From NCBI RefSeq assembly GCF_004458765.1, contig NZ_SPJX01000652.1, forward strand, positions 62,001-126,000: 64,000 nt of DNA. Direction: 5' to 3'. Below the pieces are notes generated by a model. That model saw only the letters and a program-made list of their open reading frames with translations, was not told the DNA's origin and made no database searches. Source of the DNA: Microvirga pakistanensis (lineage in GTDB: Bacteria > Pseudomonadota > Alphaproteobacteria > Rhizobiales > Beijerinckiaceae). The position numbers were made by a program, and so were the translations under genes. This document shows, one piece after another, positions 26,238 through 35,766 of the stretch (within the stretch, counting starts at the first letter, position 1; every line of letters starts with the position of its first letter).

Positions 26238-27194
26238 TCAGGTCGACTTGTCCGTCTGGCAACGTAGCGGCTGCAGATTGTTCGCCTTGGCCCAAAAGTC
26301 GGTGAGCGATGAGGTGTCGCTGTCGCCATAACCGGCCGATGCAGCCAAGCGGAATATATCGCGTGCCGTATTGCCCATCGGCAGAGCGACGCGGCTGCTT
26401 GCCGCCGCGTCGCAAGCGAGCGTCAGGTCTTTGAGACCTAGTGTCAAAGCAAAGCCGGGGGTGAGATCGCCGGCGAGAACCTTGGCTCGCCATTTGTCGC
26501 GCAGTTGGCCATTGCTGGCCGTGGTCCCCAAAAGCACCTCCAGCGTGCGATCGAGTTCAAGTCCGAGGGCGGTCGCGAGTGTCAGGGCTTCGGAGTTGAT
26601 CTGGCAATAACTTAATACCATGAAGTTGTTGACGAGCTTGGTGCGCGTGCCATGCCCAGCTGGTCCGCAATGAAGAATGGTTGTGCCCATCGCGGCAAGC
26701 AAGGGGCTGATACGCTCAAGAACTTGGGTCTCGGCCCCGACCATGAACAGCGACTCACCACGGTCAGCATGTGCGGCCAACCGCCCGACTGGCGCATCCC
26801 CAAAGTACAGACCGTACAAACCGGCCTGCTCCGCCAGCAGATCAACCGTATCGACATCGACAGTGGACAAATCGATGATGATGGTACCGGGCCGGGCAGC
26901 TGCGAAAATTCCATCCGACCCCAAGGCGACGCTGCGGACTTCGCGTGGGCCCGGCAGCATCAGAAAGATGACGTCGGAATTTGCGGCGAGGCTGCCTAGG
27001 CTCTCAGCCTTGCTGACATTGCCACCGTGCACCATGGCCGCTCGTTCTGCAACGGCATCCAACACCGTCATTCGTACGCCACTTGCCGCCAGATTTCGTG
27101 CAAGAGCGAGTCCCATTCGCCCAAGACCGACAAATCCGACGTTCATGGCCGCTTGCGATGCCGGCAGGCCGTCGGCGAACCCAGGTGCTGTCAT
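26238..27194 (-). CDS. NAD(P)-dependent 3-hydroxyisobutyrate dehydrogenase-like reductase
   Basis: 318 residues with a GGAGA Shine-Dalgarno before 27194. Rossmann motif VGFVGLGRMGLALARNL (residues 19-35), substrate loop APVGRLAAHADRGESLFMVG and catalytic Lys in GTRTKLVNNFMVL are those of the beta-hydroxyacid dehydrogenase family. It probably oxidises a hydroxyacid or reduces a semialdehyde in the cytoplasm. It diverges from the aldehyde dehydrogenase at 27382 across a shared palindromic operator, which implies common control. Confidence 0.88.
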   Translation of the reverse strand: MTAPGFADGLPASQAAMNVGFVGLGRMGLALARNLAASGVRMTVLDAVAERAAMVHGGNVSKAESLGSLAANSDVIFLMLPGPREVRSVALGSDGIFAAARPGTIIIDLSTVDVDTVDLLAEQAGLYGLYFGDAPVGRLAAHADRGESLFMVGAETQVLERISPLLAAMGTTILHCGPAGHGTRTKLVNNFMVLSYCQINSEALTLATALGLELDRTLEVLLGTTASNGQLRDKWRAKVLAGDLTPGFALTLGLKDLTLACDAAASSRVALPMGNTARDIFRLAASAGYGDSDTSSLTDFWAKANNLQPLRCQTDKST

Positions 27195-27253
27195 TGGAAA
27201 TCTCCGGCTGACTAATTTGGACGATTGACATTCAAACTTTCCGACTTGTAATT

Positions 27254-27266
27254 AGAACGTCGTTCT
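27254..27266. promoter_or_regulatory. palindromic operator, site 1 of 3
   Basis: AGAACG-T-CGTTCT in the divergent promoter between the reductase (26238-27194) and the aldehyde dehydrogenase (27382 onward). The same 13-base palindrome with G in the centre occurs at 37514-37526, and with one changed base at 41220-41232. A dimeric regulator encoded in the island, IclR or TetR type, is the likely ligand. Confidence 0.6.
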
Positions 27267-27381
27267 GAAAAGTGCAATCAATAAGAGGCGCCTCGTCAAA
27301 CAAACTCCCAGCAAGCAGCCTCCGCTGCATGCGTTCGATCGGGTTGCGTTTCGCCGTCCAGGCGGCCGAAGGAGGGTTAAG

Positions 27382-28821
27382 TTGATTTTAGAGTTTCCCG
27401 CGGCAGCCCGCTGGATGCGTGGCAGTGGTCCCGTGCTTGAGACGATCAATCCGGCAAACGGTGAGGTTCATGCCGCGATCGGAACGCCGTCTTCTGCCGA
27501 AGTGGAGGCGATTTGCTCCGACGTGTCTCACTCGTCGGCATTGCGCTCCTGGCAGAGCATGCTGCCCCATCAGCGTGCCGCCGTGTTGCATCGCATCGCC
27601 GACGGTCTGGTCGCGGGCGCTGAGCCCATGGCCCGGGCGCAGATGCTGGAAAACGGCAAGACGTTGAAGGAGTGTCGCGCTCAGGCTGCGAGTGCGGCCG
27701 GTGTCTTTCGGTACTACGCCGGTGTTTGCGAAACGATGGAATCCACCATGCCGCCGCCGCGCGGTAACTGGCTGGGCCTGACCACTCATGAGCCTTACGG
27801 GCTGATTGCGGCGATAACGCCTTGGAACTCGCCGCTGACAATGGAGTCTCAGAAGGTTGCGCCTGCCCTGGCAGCAGGAAACGCCGTTGTGCTCAAACCG
27901 TCTGAAGTGACGACGCTGCCGGCGCTTGAACTTGCTCGGATTTGCGAAGAGGCGGGGTTGCCGAAAGGGTTGCTGTCAGTGCTGCCCGGCTACGGAACGG
28001 AGGTGGGACCTGCGCTGATCGGCCATCCTGACGTGAGGATGGTGACTTTCACCGGTGGAACCGAAACCGGCCGCCGCATCGGCGAGCAATGCGCCCGGCG
28101 CCTGATCCCGGTGGCGCTCGAACTCGGCGGGAAATCTCCTCACATCTTGTTCGAGGATGCCGATATTCCCACAGCGTGCGAAGGGATTATCGACGGCATC
28201 TTCGAAGGCCTTGGCCAGTCTTGCATCGCGGGATCGCGCCTCTTCGTTCATCGCAGCCGAATGGAGGAGGTGCTGGAGCGCTTGACTGAAATGACCGAAA
28301 AGCTGCGCGTGGGCCTTCCGACCGACCCGAATGTGGACTTCGGATCGCTATCGTCGCATCAGCATCGTGCCAGGGTCGAGCAATATGTTACGCTGGCACG
28401 CGAGGAAGGTGCGACTGTCCTTGTCGGCGGATCACGCCCGACCGATCCGGCGCTCGCCGCAGGCGCTTTCTATCTGCCAACCATTCTGACGGGCTTGTCG
28501 AACCGCTCCAGGGTCTGTCAGGAGGAGATCTTCGGACCGGTTCTGTGCGTACTGCCGTTCGACGACGAAGCGGACCTGATCGATCAGGCCAACGGAACAG
28601 CTTTCGGATTGGCTTGCGGTATCTGGACCGCCGACTATCGGCGCGGTCTCAAAGTGGCGCGGGCAATCGCAGCAGGAACGGTCTGGATCAACACCTACAA
28701 GAAGCTGAGCATCGCCGCACCGTTCGGTGGCTACAAGGACAGCGGTCTCGGTCGTGAGAAAGGCCTGGCTGGCATGCGACTCTATCAGCAGACCAAGAGC
28801 ATCCTCCTGGCAACCGAATGA
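27382..28821 (+). CDS. NAD(P)-dependent aldehyde dehydrogenase
   Basis: 479 residues from a TTG start preceded by GGAGGG. Cofactor and catalytic motifs: ITPWNSPLTMESQKVAPALAAGN, FTGGTETGRRI, catalytic Glu in ALELGGKSP, nucleophile Cys in FEGLGQSCIAGSRL, EEIFGPVL and PFGGYKDSGLGRE near the C-terminus. It oxidises an aldehyde or semialdehyde to the acid. Its stop overlaps the start of the next reductase gene by four bases (ATGA), so both are translated together. Confidence 0.92.
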   Translation: MILEFPAAARWMRGSGPVLETINPANGEVHAAIGTPSSAEVEAICSDVSHSSALRSWQSMLPHQRAAVLHRIADGLVAGAEPMARAQMLENGKTLKECRAQAASAAGVFRYYAGVCETMESTMPPPRGNWLGLTTHEPYGLIAAITPWNSPLTMESQKVAPALAAGNAVVLKPSEVTTLPALELARICEEAGLPKGLLSVLPGYGTEVGPALIGHPDVRMVTFTGGTETGRRIGEQCARRLIPVALELGGKSPHILFEDADIPTACEGIIDGIFEGLGQSCIAGSRLFVHRSRMEEVLERLTEMTEKLRVGLPTDPNVDFGSLSSHQHRARVEQYVTLAREEGATVLVGGSRPTDPALAAGAFYLPTILTGLSNRSRVCQEEIFGPVLCVLPFDDEADLIDQANGTAFGLACGIWTADYRRGLKVARAIAAGTVWINTYKKLSIAAPFGGYKDSGLGREKGLAGMRLYQQTKSILLATE

Positions 28822-29750
28822 CAGCGGGCATTCCAATGACACAAACTTCTACCGTCGCTAATCCCGATACCGGAGCCATTACTGGCTGCATCGGCTTCAT
28901 CGGGCTGGGGGTCATGGGGAGCGGAATGTGCCGCAACCTGATCAGGCGTGCGCCTCGTGCGAGTTTCTTCGTTCACGATCCGCGCCCCGAGGCAGCGGCC
29001 CCATTCGTTGGCCTCGGTGCGCAAGTTGCGGCTATCGCCGAGATAGCCGCTCAGTGCGACGTCATCTTGATGTCCCTGCCGAACGGGGAGGCCGTTGAGC
29101 AGGTGCTATCGCAAATGCTGCCGAATCTGAGAGCGGGCTCGGTGGTCATTGATACCTCGACCAGCCCTGTAGCGCAGACGCGCAGTTTCGCCGAGCAGGT
29201 GAAGCAACGCGGCGCGGCTTGGCTCGACGCGCCCATTGCTCGCACGCGGGAGGCGGCTGAAACCGGCACCCTCAGCATCATGGTTGGCGGTGCGGACGAG
29301 GACCTGACGCGCGTGCGGCCGATCCTGGAATGCATGGGCACCGATGTATCGCATTGTGGAAGCGTCGGCGCCGGTCAGGTGGTCAAGATCCTCAACAATA
29401 TGGTCCTGTTCCAGACGGTCAACGCCTTGTCCGAGGCCTTGGCGATCGCGCGTGAAGCCGGTGTTCCCGGTGAGGTTCTCTTCGACGTGCTGTCAAAGGG
29501 GTCCGCGGACAGTTTCGCACTGCGCAATCATGGAATGAAGGCCCTTCTGACAGGGAACTTCCCACTGCGTGCATTCTCAACCAGCTATGCGCGCAAGGAC
29601 AATAGCTATGCGCTCCAACTCGCCTCGGATTTCGGCGTCAAGGCCGAGGGGGCCCAGCTTCTGGATCGCATCTTCGACCGTGCCGAGGCGGCTGGGCTGA
29701 AAGACAAGTATTTCCCGGTCATGCACCAGCTGCACCAAGCTCAAGACTGA
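28818..29750 (+). CDS. second 3-hydroxyisobutyrate dehydrogenase-like reductase
   Basis: 310 residues. The start at 28818 overlaps the aldehyde dehydrogenase stop; Met7 (28836) is an alternative. Rossmann motif IGFIGLGVMGSGMCRNL, DAPIARTREAAETGTLSIMVGG and catalytic Lys in GQVVKILNNMVLF are conserved. It is a clear family member but not a close copy of the reductase at 26238-27194. The alcohol/aldehyde pairing with the dehydrogenase suggests stepwise oxidation of a side-chain hydroxyl. Confidence 0.88.
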   Translation: MTAGIPMTQTSTVANPDTGAITGCIGFIGLGVMGSGMCRNLIRRAPRASFFVHDPRPEAAAPFVGLGAQVAAIAEIAAQCDVILMSLPNGEAVEQVLSQMLPNLRAGSVVIDTSTSPVAQTRSFAEQVKQRGAAWLDAPIARTREAAETGTLSIMVGGADEDLTRVRPILECMGTDVSHCGSVGAGQVVKILNNMVLFQTVNALSEALAIAREAGVPGEVLFDVLSKGSADSFALRNHGMKALLTGNFPLRAFSTSYARKDNSYALQLASDFGVKAEGAQLLDRIFDRAEAAGLKDKYFPVMHQLHQAQD

Positions 29751-29790
29751 CTTCCTTCCCGAGCCATGCGACATCTGATAATATCGCGCA

Positions 29791-31008
29791 ATGAACATCG
29801 CGATTACGAGAAAGTCAGAGCGCCGTCGGGCCGAGATCATCGACGCTGCGATCCGACACTTTAACCGATCGGGTTTGAACGGCGCGACCTTGGGCGGTAT
29901 CGCCGCCAGCGTCGGCATGGTGACGAATGGCGTCGCCTATTACTATCGGCGCAAGGAGGATCTGGCCGCGGCCTGCATGATCCAGTCGCTCGCAGAACTG
30001 GTCGATATCATCGGCCAAGCTGTGGCCGTCGACGATCCGGCTCTGCGGCTCGAGCGGCTGCTTGCCGCATGGTTTGCCAGGCTTGCTGATGGCGTGACCG
30101 GGAAAGCCACCCCGGTGATGGTGTTCAATGACATTCGCGCGCTAACACCGCCGCAAAGCAACGAGGTCTTTCCCGAATACTACCGCCTTTTCCGTGTTCT
30201 GCGCGGCATATTCAACGGCACCTCGATAGGTGGCGATCCCGTGGCGCGCAATGCGCGTACGCATCTGCTGCTGTCGATTCTCCACGCAGCGCAAGAGTGG
30301 TTCGTCGCGCAATGCGAGGCGCGCGACCACGCCAGAGTGGCGGCGCGGCTGGCGCTCATTCTGAAAAGCGGCCTGGGAGGAGTGGCGCCCCAAATCATGC
30401 TGTCTTTGCCGGACCCCGACCCGGACGCCGATCCGATGCGGGTTGCCTATCTGCGTGCCGCAACGCGTCTGATCAACCAGCATGGCTATCGCGGCACGTC
30501 CGTCGAGAGGATTGCAGGAGAGCTTAATCTCACCAAAGGTTCATTCTATCACCATATCGATGCCAAGGACGACCTTGTGACCGCCTGTTTCGAGCGGACA
30601 TTCGCCGTTCTGCGCCAAGCGCAGGATCTGGGATTCGAGTCTTCCGGAAACGGTGCGGAAAGGCTAGCGACCACGGTCGGAGCTTTGCTGGGATGGCAAT
30701 TGTCGGAGGCTGGGCCGATGCTGCGGATTTCGGCATATAACAGTCTCCCGGAGAGCATCCGCCCGACGATCCGTCATGCGGGTGATCGACTTGTGGAGCG
30801 TTTCGCCTGGCAAATCAGCGATGCGCAGGCCGATGGTTCGATGCCTGTTCGCGATGCGATCATCGGCGCGCGCGTTCTCCACAGCATGCTGAATGCAGTT
30901 ATCGAATTGGAGTGGTGGGTTTCCGAAAGAGGGCAGGCCAGAGCGCTTCCGCATTATACTCTGGCGCTGTTCAGCGGCTTGTTTGCTCCGCTGGCCGGTG
31001 AGGACTAG
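29791..31008 (+). CDS. double-headed TetR regulator (two TetR domains in tandem)
   Basis: 405 residues, twice the normal TetR size. The first DNA-binding domain is at about residues 10-56 (RRAEIIDAAIRHFNRSGLNGATLGGIAASVGMVTNGVAYYYRRKEDL). A second is at about 218-265 (RAATRLINQHGYRGTSVERIAGELNLTKGSFYHHIDAKDDL). Each is followed by its own helical ligand-binding region. A covalent pseudo-dimer could bind DNA as one chain or loop two operators. The gene follows the aldehyde dehydrogenase/reductase pair and converges on the fadJ-type gene. Confidence 0.88.
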   Translation: MNIAITRKSERRRAEIIDAAIRHFNRSGLNGATLGGIAASVGMVTNGVAYYYRRKEDLAAACMIQSLAELVDIIGQAVAVDDPALRLERLLAAWFARLADGVTGKATPVMVFNDIRALTPPQSNEVFPEYYRLFRVLRGIFNGTSIGGDPVARNARTHLLLSILHAAQEWFVAQCEARDHARVAARLALILKSGLGGVAPQIMLSLPDPDPDADPMRVAYLRAATRLINQHGYRGTSVERIAGELNLTKGSFYHHIDAKDDLVTACFERTFAVLRQAQDLGFESSGNGAERLATTVGALLGWQLSEAGPMLRISAYNSLPESIRPTIRHAGDRLVERFAWQISDAQADGSMPVRDAIIGARVLHSMLNAVIELEWWVSERGQARALPHYTLALFSGLFAPLAGED

Positions 31009-31100
31009 AGCTGTTTTCACTGGCGTGAAAACAGCTCACTTCTGTGGTTCGCCCCCATCTGGAGGGGCGAACCGGATCCGCTTCGCCGAAAAGTGCTCTA
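31008..31100. repeat. two-hairpin intergenic repeat between convergent genes
   Basis: A perfect 13-base-pair hairpin (31008-31020 with 31025-31037, loop TGGC) is followed by a ten-base-pair hairpin (31046-31055 with 31064-31073). The right side, read on the minus strand, begins TAGAGCACTTTTCGGCGAAG, a form recalled as a dispersed intergenic repeat in rhizobial genomes. It could also serve as a bidirectional transcription stop for the tetR-type and fadJ-type genes. No long U-run is present. Confidence 0.55.
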
Positions 31101-33179
31101 GGCTGGCAACCATCCACCACGTGCCGCACATTTGCGAAGGTATTGCGCGGGGGCGAACCGTTCGCCATGCACGTTCTCCAGCGCTTCCAGCCGTGTGACG
31201 ATCTTGGCCAATCCATTTTGTTCAGCCCAGAACATCGGTCCGCCCGTTACCAGCGGCCAGCCATAGCCATTGATCCAGACCAGATCGATATCCGAAGCCC
31301 TGGCGGCGATGCCCTCGGCCAGGATGCGAGCCCCTTCGTTGATCATCGGCAGGATCAACCGATCCGCGATCTCCTGATCCTCCACTACACGCGGCACATG
31401 ACCGTTCCGGGTCCCAAAATCGCGGATCATGTCCTCCACAAGCGGTGACACCACCGGCTTGCGGTCGGCGCCGTAGTCGAAGAAGCCGGCACCGGTTTTC
31501 TGGCCTCTCCTGCCGGCTTCGCACAACAGATCGCGAATGGTCTCTCCACGCGAGGTCTCGGCCGACCACCCAAGGTCCAGTCCCGCAAGATCGTGCATCG
31601 CGAAAGGTCCCATCGGAAAGCCGAATGCGACGGCGACACGGTCGACATCCTGCGGTCGCGCGCCCTCCAGTATCAGGCGCATCGCCTCGTCCTGACGTTG
31701 TTCCAGCATGCGGTTGCCGATGAAGCCATGGCAGACGCCTGAAAGAACGGCCACCTTTCCCATGCGCCGCGCCAGGGAGAACGCGGTCGCCAGCACCTCG
31801 GGAGCCGTCGCTGCACCTTGAACCACCTCGACCAGCCGCATGATGTTCGCCGGCGAGAAGAAATGCATGCCCAGCACCTGCCGAGGGCGGGCGGTCGCGG
31901 CTGCGATCTGATTGATGTCGAGATAGGAGGTGTTGCTGGCGATGATGGCCGCAGGTGGCAGAATTCGGTCGAGTTCCCTGAAAAGGGTAGTTTTAACCGC
32001 CATATCCTCGAACACTGCTTCGATGACGAGATCGCTGTCGACCTGCCCGGAAAGGTCGTCACAAGGGGTTATGCGGGCAATGCGCGCCTCGGCTTCTTCC
32101 ATGGTGAAGCGCCCTCTTGAAGCCGACCCCCGCAGGGCTTTCGCCATCGTCTCCAACGCCTTGGCCGCGGCACCGGGAACCGCGTCGGATATGGTGACCG
32201 TAAGACCGGCGCTGGCCAAGGCCATGGCAATGCCTCGGCCCATCGTGCCTGCTCCGATGACGCCGACCCGCTCGACGGGGAGCGGCTCTGCCCCTTTCAG
32301 CGCTTCGGGCCGCTGTGCATGCCGCTCGGCAAAGAAGACATGGCGCAACGCTGCCGATTGCGGGCCGCTGACCAACTCTTCGAACAGCCGACGCTCAACT
32401 GCCAGACCCTCTTCAAACGGGAGGTCGAGAGCAGCCTCGACACACCGGATGATGCGTTCAGGAGCATCCTGTCCACGGAACTTCCGAGCGTTGGCAGCGC
32501 GAAATGCTTCGATGACGCTGCGATTCGCTCGCACGGAAGCAAGACGTTCATCTCTATCACGCGTGCGGGTCAGCGGAGCGTTCTCTGGTCGGTTCTCGCG
32601 TGCAAACTGCAGACCCAGCATGCGGGGTGTCGCGTCGCCGACCAGGTCAAGCAGCCCGTCGGCCTGCGCCATTGCCGCCGGCACATGATTGCCACTGGTC
32701 ATCATCTCCAGCGCCTTTTCAACGCCAACCAGCCGGGGCAGCCGTTGCGTGCCTCCGGCGCCGGGCAGGATGCCCAGCTTCACTTCCGGGAGGCCGACAC
32801 GTGCGTCTTGCGTCGCAACCCGGTAGTGGCAGGCCATTGCCAGTTCCAATCCGCCGCCGAGCGCTGTGCCGTGAATGGCAGCAATGATCGGAAAAGGGGC
32901 GCTTTCGACGGCTTCCAGCATTGTGGGAAAGCCCGGCTCCTGCACCGGCTGGCCGAGTTCCGTAATGTCGGCGCCGGCAAAGAAGGTACGCCCTGCACAG
33001 GTGAGCACGACCGCACGGGGCCGATCCGCAGACGACAGCAGATGTTCAAGAGCTTGACAAATGCCGCTTCGCACCCGGTGCGACAGCGCGTTCACAGGCG
33101 GCGCGTCAATGGTGATGATCGCAACCTCACCATCGCGGTCGAGAGTTGTGACGTTGTTTATGACGAGGGAGGTGGTCAT
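31098..33179 (-). CDS. bifunctional enoyl-CoA hydratase / 3-hydroxyacyl-CoA dehydrogenase (FadJ/FadB type)
   Basis: 693 residues from the ATG at 33179; an ATG at 33197 is also possible. The hydratase half has [17 protein letters not shown] and [20 protein letters not shown], holding both catalytic Glu residues. The dehydrogenase half has [22 protein letters not shown] and [15 protein letters not shown] with the catalytic His. It performs the middle two steps of beta-oxidation. The gene lies directly downstream of the thiolase on the same strand, giving a complete hydratase-dehydrogenase-thiolase unit. A second such enzyme is at 51864-53840. Confidence 0.93.
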   Translation of the reverse strand: MTTSLVINNVTTLDRDGEVAIITIDAPPVNALSHRVRSGICQALEHLLSSADRPRAVVLTCAGRTFFAGADITELGQPVQEPGFPTMLEAVESAPFPIIAAIHGTALGGGLELAMACHYRVATQDARVGLPEVKLGILPGAGGTQRLPRLVGVEKALEMMTSGNHVPAAMAQADGLLDLVGDATPRMLGLQFARENRPENAPLTRTRDRDERLASVRANRSVIEAFRAANARKFRGQDAPERIIRCVEAALDLPFEEGLAVERRLFEELVSGPQSAALRHVFFAERHAQRPEALKGAEPLPVERVGVIGAGTMGRGIAMALASAGLTVTISDAVPGAAAKALETMAKALRGSASRGRFTMEEAEARIARITPCDDLSGQVDSDLVIEAVFEDMAVKTTLFRELDRILPPAAIIASNTSYLDINQIAAATARPRQVLGMHFFSPANIMRLVEVVQGAATAPEVLATAFSLARRMGKVAVLSGVCHGFIGNRMLEQRQDEAMRLILEGARPQDVDRVAVAFGFPMGPFAMHDLAGLDLGWSAETSRGETIRDLLCEAGRRGQKTGAGFFDYGADRKPVVSPLVEDMIRDFGTRNGHVPRVVEDQEIADRLILPMINEGARILAEGIAARASDIDLVWINGYGWPLVTGGPMFWAEQNGLAKIVTRLEALENVHGERFAPAQYLRKCAARGGWLPA

Positions 33180-33207
33180 TGTGGCTGTCCATTCCATGGG
33201 ATCTGAA

Positions 33208-34410
33208 TCAGAAGATCTCAAACAAGCCAGCCGCGCCCATGCCGCCGCCGATGCACATGCTGACGATGCCGTAGCGGGCGCCTCGACGCTTGCCTTCGAT
33301 CAGGATATGACCGGCCATTCGGGCGCCCGACATGCCGTAGGGGTGGCCGATGGCGATCGCCCCGCCATTGACGTTCAAAAGATCCGCAGGAATTCCGAGA
33401 CGGTCGCGGCAATAGACAGCCTGAGAAGCAAAGGCCTCGTTGATCTCCCACAGACCGATATCAGACGCCGTCAGGCCGTGGCGCTGCAGAAGTTTCGGAA
33501 TGGCGAAAACCGGTCCGATGCCCATTTCGTCGGGGTCGCATCCCGCGACTGCGATGCCGCGGAAAGCTCCAAGAGGCTGCAAGCCACGCCGGCTGGCCTC
33601 GGCTGCCTCCATCAGTACGCAGGCCGATGCGCCGTCTGAAAGCTGAGAGGCATTGCCCGCCGTGACGAAACGTCCTTCCGGCACAACCTGGCCACCCTTG
33701 AACACGGGTCGCAGGCGGGCGAGATCCTCGAATGTGGTTCCGGGACGGTTTCCCTCGTCACGGGTCAGCGTGACCTCGTGATGCGTGACGGCGCCGCTCG
33801 CCTTGTCTGTGACTTCCATGATCGCCGTCAGGGGCACGATTTCAGCGTCGAAGCGGCCAGCAGCCTGCGCGGCTGCAGTGCGCTGCTGGGAGGCTAGCGC
33901 AAATTCGTCCTGAGCATCGCGAGAGACGCCATAGCGCTCTGCCACGATTTCAGCGGTTTCGATCATCGAGATGTAGAGGGACGGGATTTTCTCCTCGAGC
34001 CGAGGATCTCGCGCTTTGTAGCTGTTGGCGTGAGCGTTCTGCACAAGAGAAATCGATTCAACGCCTCCTGCCACGGCAATGCTGTGGCCCTCCAGTACGA
34101 TGCCCGAGGCTGCGGCTGCAATGGCGGCTAGGCCCGACGAACATTGTCGGTCAAGGCTCATGGCCGCGACGCTGGTAGGCAATCCGCCGGAAAGTGCCGC
34201 TTGGCGCGCAATGTTGAAGCTGGTCGCGCCCTGCTGCCACGCCGCTCCCATGATGACGTCTTCAATCTCCGCGGCTTCTACTCCGGCGCGCGACACGGCT
34301 GCCGCGATTGCGTGTCCGCCCAACGTCTGCGGCTGGGTCGCATTGAAGGCACCCTTATAAGCGCGCCCGATCGCGGTGCGGGCAGTTGAAACGATAACGG
34401 CTTCACGCAT
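33208..34410 (-). CDS. acetyl-CoA C-acyltransferase (thiolase)
   Basis: 400 residues from the ATG at 34410, with an AAGGAG Shine-Dalgarno. Nucleophile Cys in [13 protein letters not shown] (about residue 90), His in [13 protein letters not shown] and second Cys in [12 protein letters not shown] near the C-terminus complete the thiolase active site. It cleaves 3-ketoacyl-CoA to acetyl-CoA and a shortened acyl-CoA. It shares its transcript with the downstream fadJ-type gene and diverges from the acyl-CoA dehydrogenase pair at 34594. Confidence 0.93.
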   Translation of the reverse strand: MREAVIVSTARTAIGRAYKGAFNATQPQTLGGHAIAAAVSRAGVEAAEIEDVIMGAAWQQGATSFNIARQAALSGGLPTSVAAMSLDRQCSSGLAAIAAAASGIVLEGHSIAVAGGVESISLVQNAHANSYKARDPRLEEKIPSLYISMIETAEIVAERYGVSRDAQDEFALASQQRTAAAQAAGRFDAEIVPLTAIMEVTDKASGAVTHHEVTLTRDEGNRPGTTFEDLARLRPVFKGGQVVPEGRFVTAGNASQLSDGASACVLMEAAEASRRGLQPLGAFRGIAVAGCDPDEMGIGPVFAIPKLLQRHGLTASDIGLWEINEAFASQAVYCRDRLGIPADLLNVNGGAIAIGHPYGMSGARMAGHILIEGKRRGARYGIVSMCIGGGMGAAGLFEIF

Positions 34411-34593
34411 GGCGTTCTCCTTCAAAGATGGTCCGGGCCTCACCGCCACGGCCGGCCGAGCTAGGACAAGGCTTGCCATGGAGAAAAAGTTTTTGCAATA
34501 TCGGTATGCTGATTTAGATGGACAGAGCCAGCGTTTTTATGATTTGAGGTAGGAATACTGCATAATCGGAATTCTACAGACTCGAGGATCTGC

Positions 34594-35766
34594 GTGTACG
34601 ACCCATTCCTTGCAGAAGAAGCCGCTTTTCGCGATGAAGTGCTGGACTACGTTCGCACTCGCCTTCCAGAACACATTCGGCGCAAGCAGCGCGATCATCA
34701 GGATCTGACCCGCGAAGAGTTGACCGAGTGGACGCTGATCCTGAACGAGCGGGGCTGGGGCGCACCGCATTGGCCTGTCGAATGGGGCGGCACGGGATGG
34801 AGTCCGCTTCGCCGCCAGGTCTTTCTGGACACCCTGCAGGCAGAGCATGCGCCAGACACGCTGTCCTTTGGCACCAGCATGGTTGGGCCGGTGATCTGCG
34901 CTTTCGGCTCAGAGGAACAGAAGCGGCGGTTTTTGCCGCGCATCCTCACGCTTGAAGATTGGTGGTGCCAGGGTTTCTCGGAGCCCGACGCGGGTTCGGA
35001 TCTCGCAAGCCTTCGTACCAGCGCCGTCAGGCGGGGAGACCGCTACATCGTCAATGGTCAGAAGACCTGGACCACATTGGGGCAGTACGCCGACTGGATA
35101 TTCTGTCTAGTGAGGACCGATACGAACGCCAAGCCGCAGGCGGGAATATCCTTCTTGCTGATCGACATGCGCAGTGCCGGGATCTCGCTCCGCCCCATCC
35201 GCACGATCGACGGAGGATACGAGGTCAACGACGTCTTCTTCGACGAAGTGGAGGTGCCGGTCGAAAACCTGGTTGGTGAGGAGAACAAGGGCTGGAACTA
35301 CGCCAAGTTTCTTCTCGGCAATGAGCGTACCGGAATTGCCCGCGTGGGATTATCGCGAGCGCTGCTGCGGCGGGTGCGCGAGTGGGTGAGTTCGGCCCGC
35401 GACAGCGCGGCTTTAAACCGTATACGCGATCGAATGTTGCGGCTCGAGGTGGAGTTGCGCGCACTGGAAGTCACTCAAATGCGAATCTTGGCTGGAGCGC
35501 CTGAGCTTGGGGGAAGTGCCGCCAGTATTCTGAAATTGCGAGGCTCCGAACTGCAGCAGAACATTTCACGACTAATGCTTGATATCGCGGGCTCTGCTGC
35601 GATCGGGGCGACATCGCCGGTCTCGCCTGATTGGTCCGCGACAATCGCGGACACTTTCCTGAATTGGCGCAAGGTGTCGATCTATGGTGGCTCGAATGAG
35701 GTGCAACGCAGCCTCATTGCTCGGCAGGTTCTGGGCGGCCAATTGGGTAGGGGGATGGGCAGATGA
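34594..35766 (+). CDS. acyl-CoA dehydrogenase, large subunit of a probable heteromer
   Basis: 390 residues from a GTG start with GAGG upstream. FAD/substrate motifs GFSEPDAGSDLASLRTSAVR, VNGQKTWTT and the C-terminal SIYGGSNEVQRSLIARQVLG are present. The sequence most resembles the large partner of paired dehydrogenases, such as the pimeloyl-CoA or steroid side-chain FadE pairs. The next gene overlaps by four bases and encodes a shorter, more divergent dehydrogenase, so an alpha2beta2 enzyme is inferred. Such pairs often act on bulky or ring-bearing acyl-CoAs. Confidence 0.88.
   Translation: MYDPFLAEEAAFRDEVLDYVRTRLPEHIRRKQRDHQDLTREELTEWTLILNERGWGAPHWPVEWGGTGWSPLRRQVFLDTLQAEHAPDTLSFGTSMVGPVICAFGSEEQKRRFLPRILTLEDWWCQGFSEPDAGSDLASLRTSAVRRGDRYIVNGQKTWTTLGQYADWIFCLVRTDTNAKPQAGISFLLIDMRSAGISLRPIRTIDGGYEVNDVFFDEVEVPVENLVGEENKGWNYAKFLLGNERTGIARVGLSRALLRRVREWVSSARDSAALNRIRDRMLRLEVELRALEVTQMRILAGAPELGGSAASILKLRGSELQQNISRLMLDIAGSAAIGATSPVSPDWSATIADTFLNWRKVSIYGGSNEVQRSLIARQVLGGQLGRGMGR

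Noticed and set aside
31008-31037. Hairpin as a simple intrinsic terminator
   Set aside because: The stem is strong but lacks a U-run, and the whole 31008-31100 block looks like a dispersed repeat; termination is possible but secondary.
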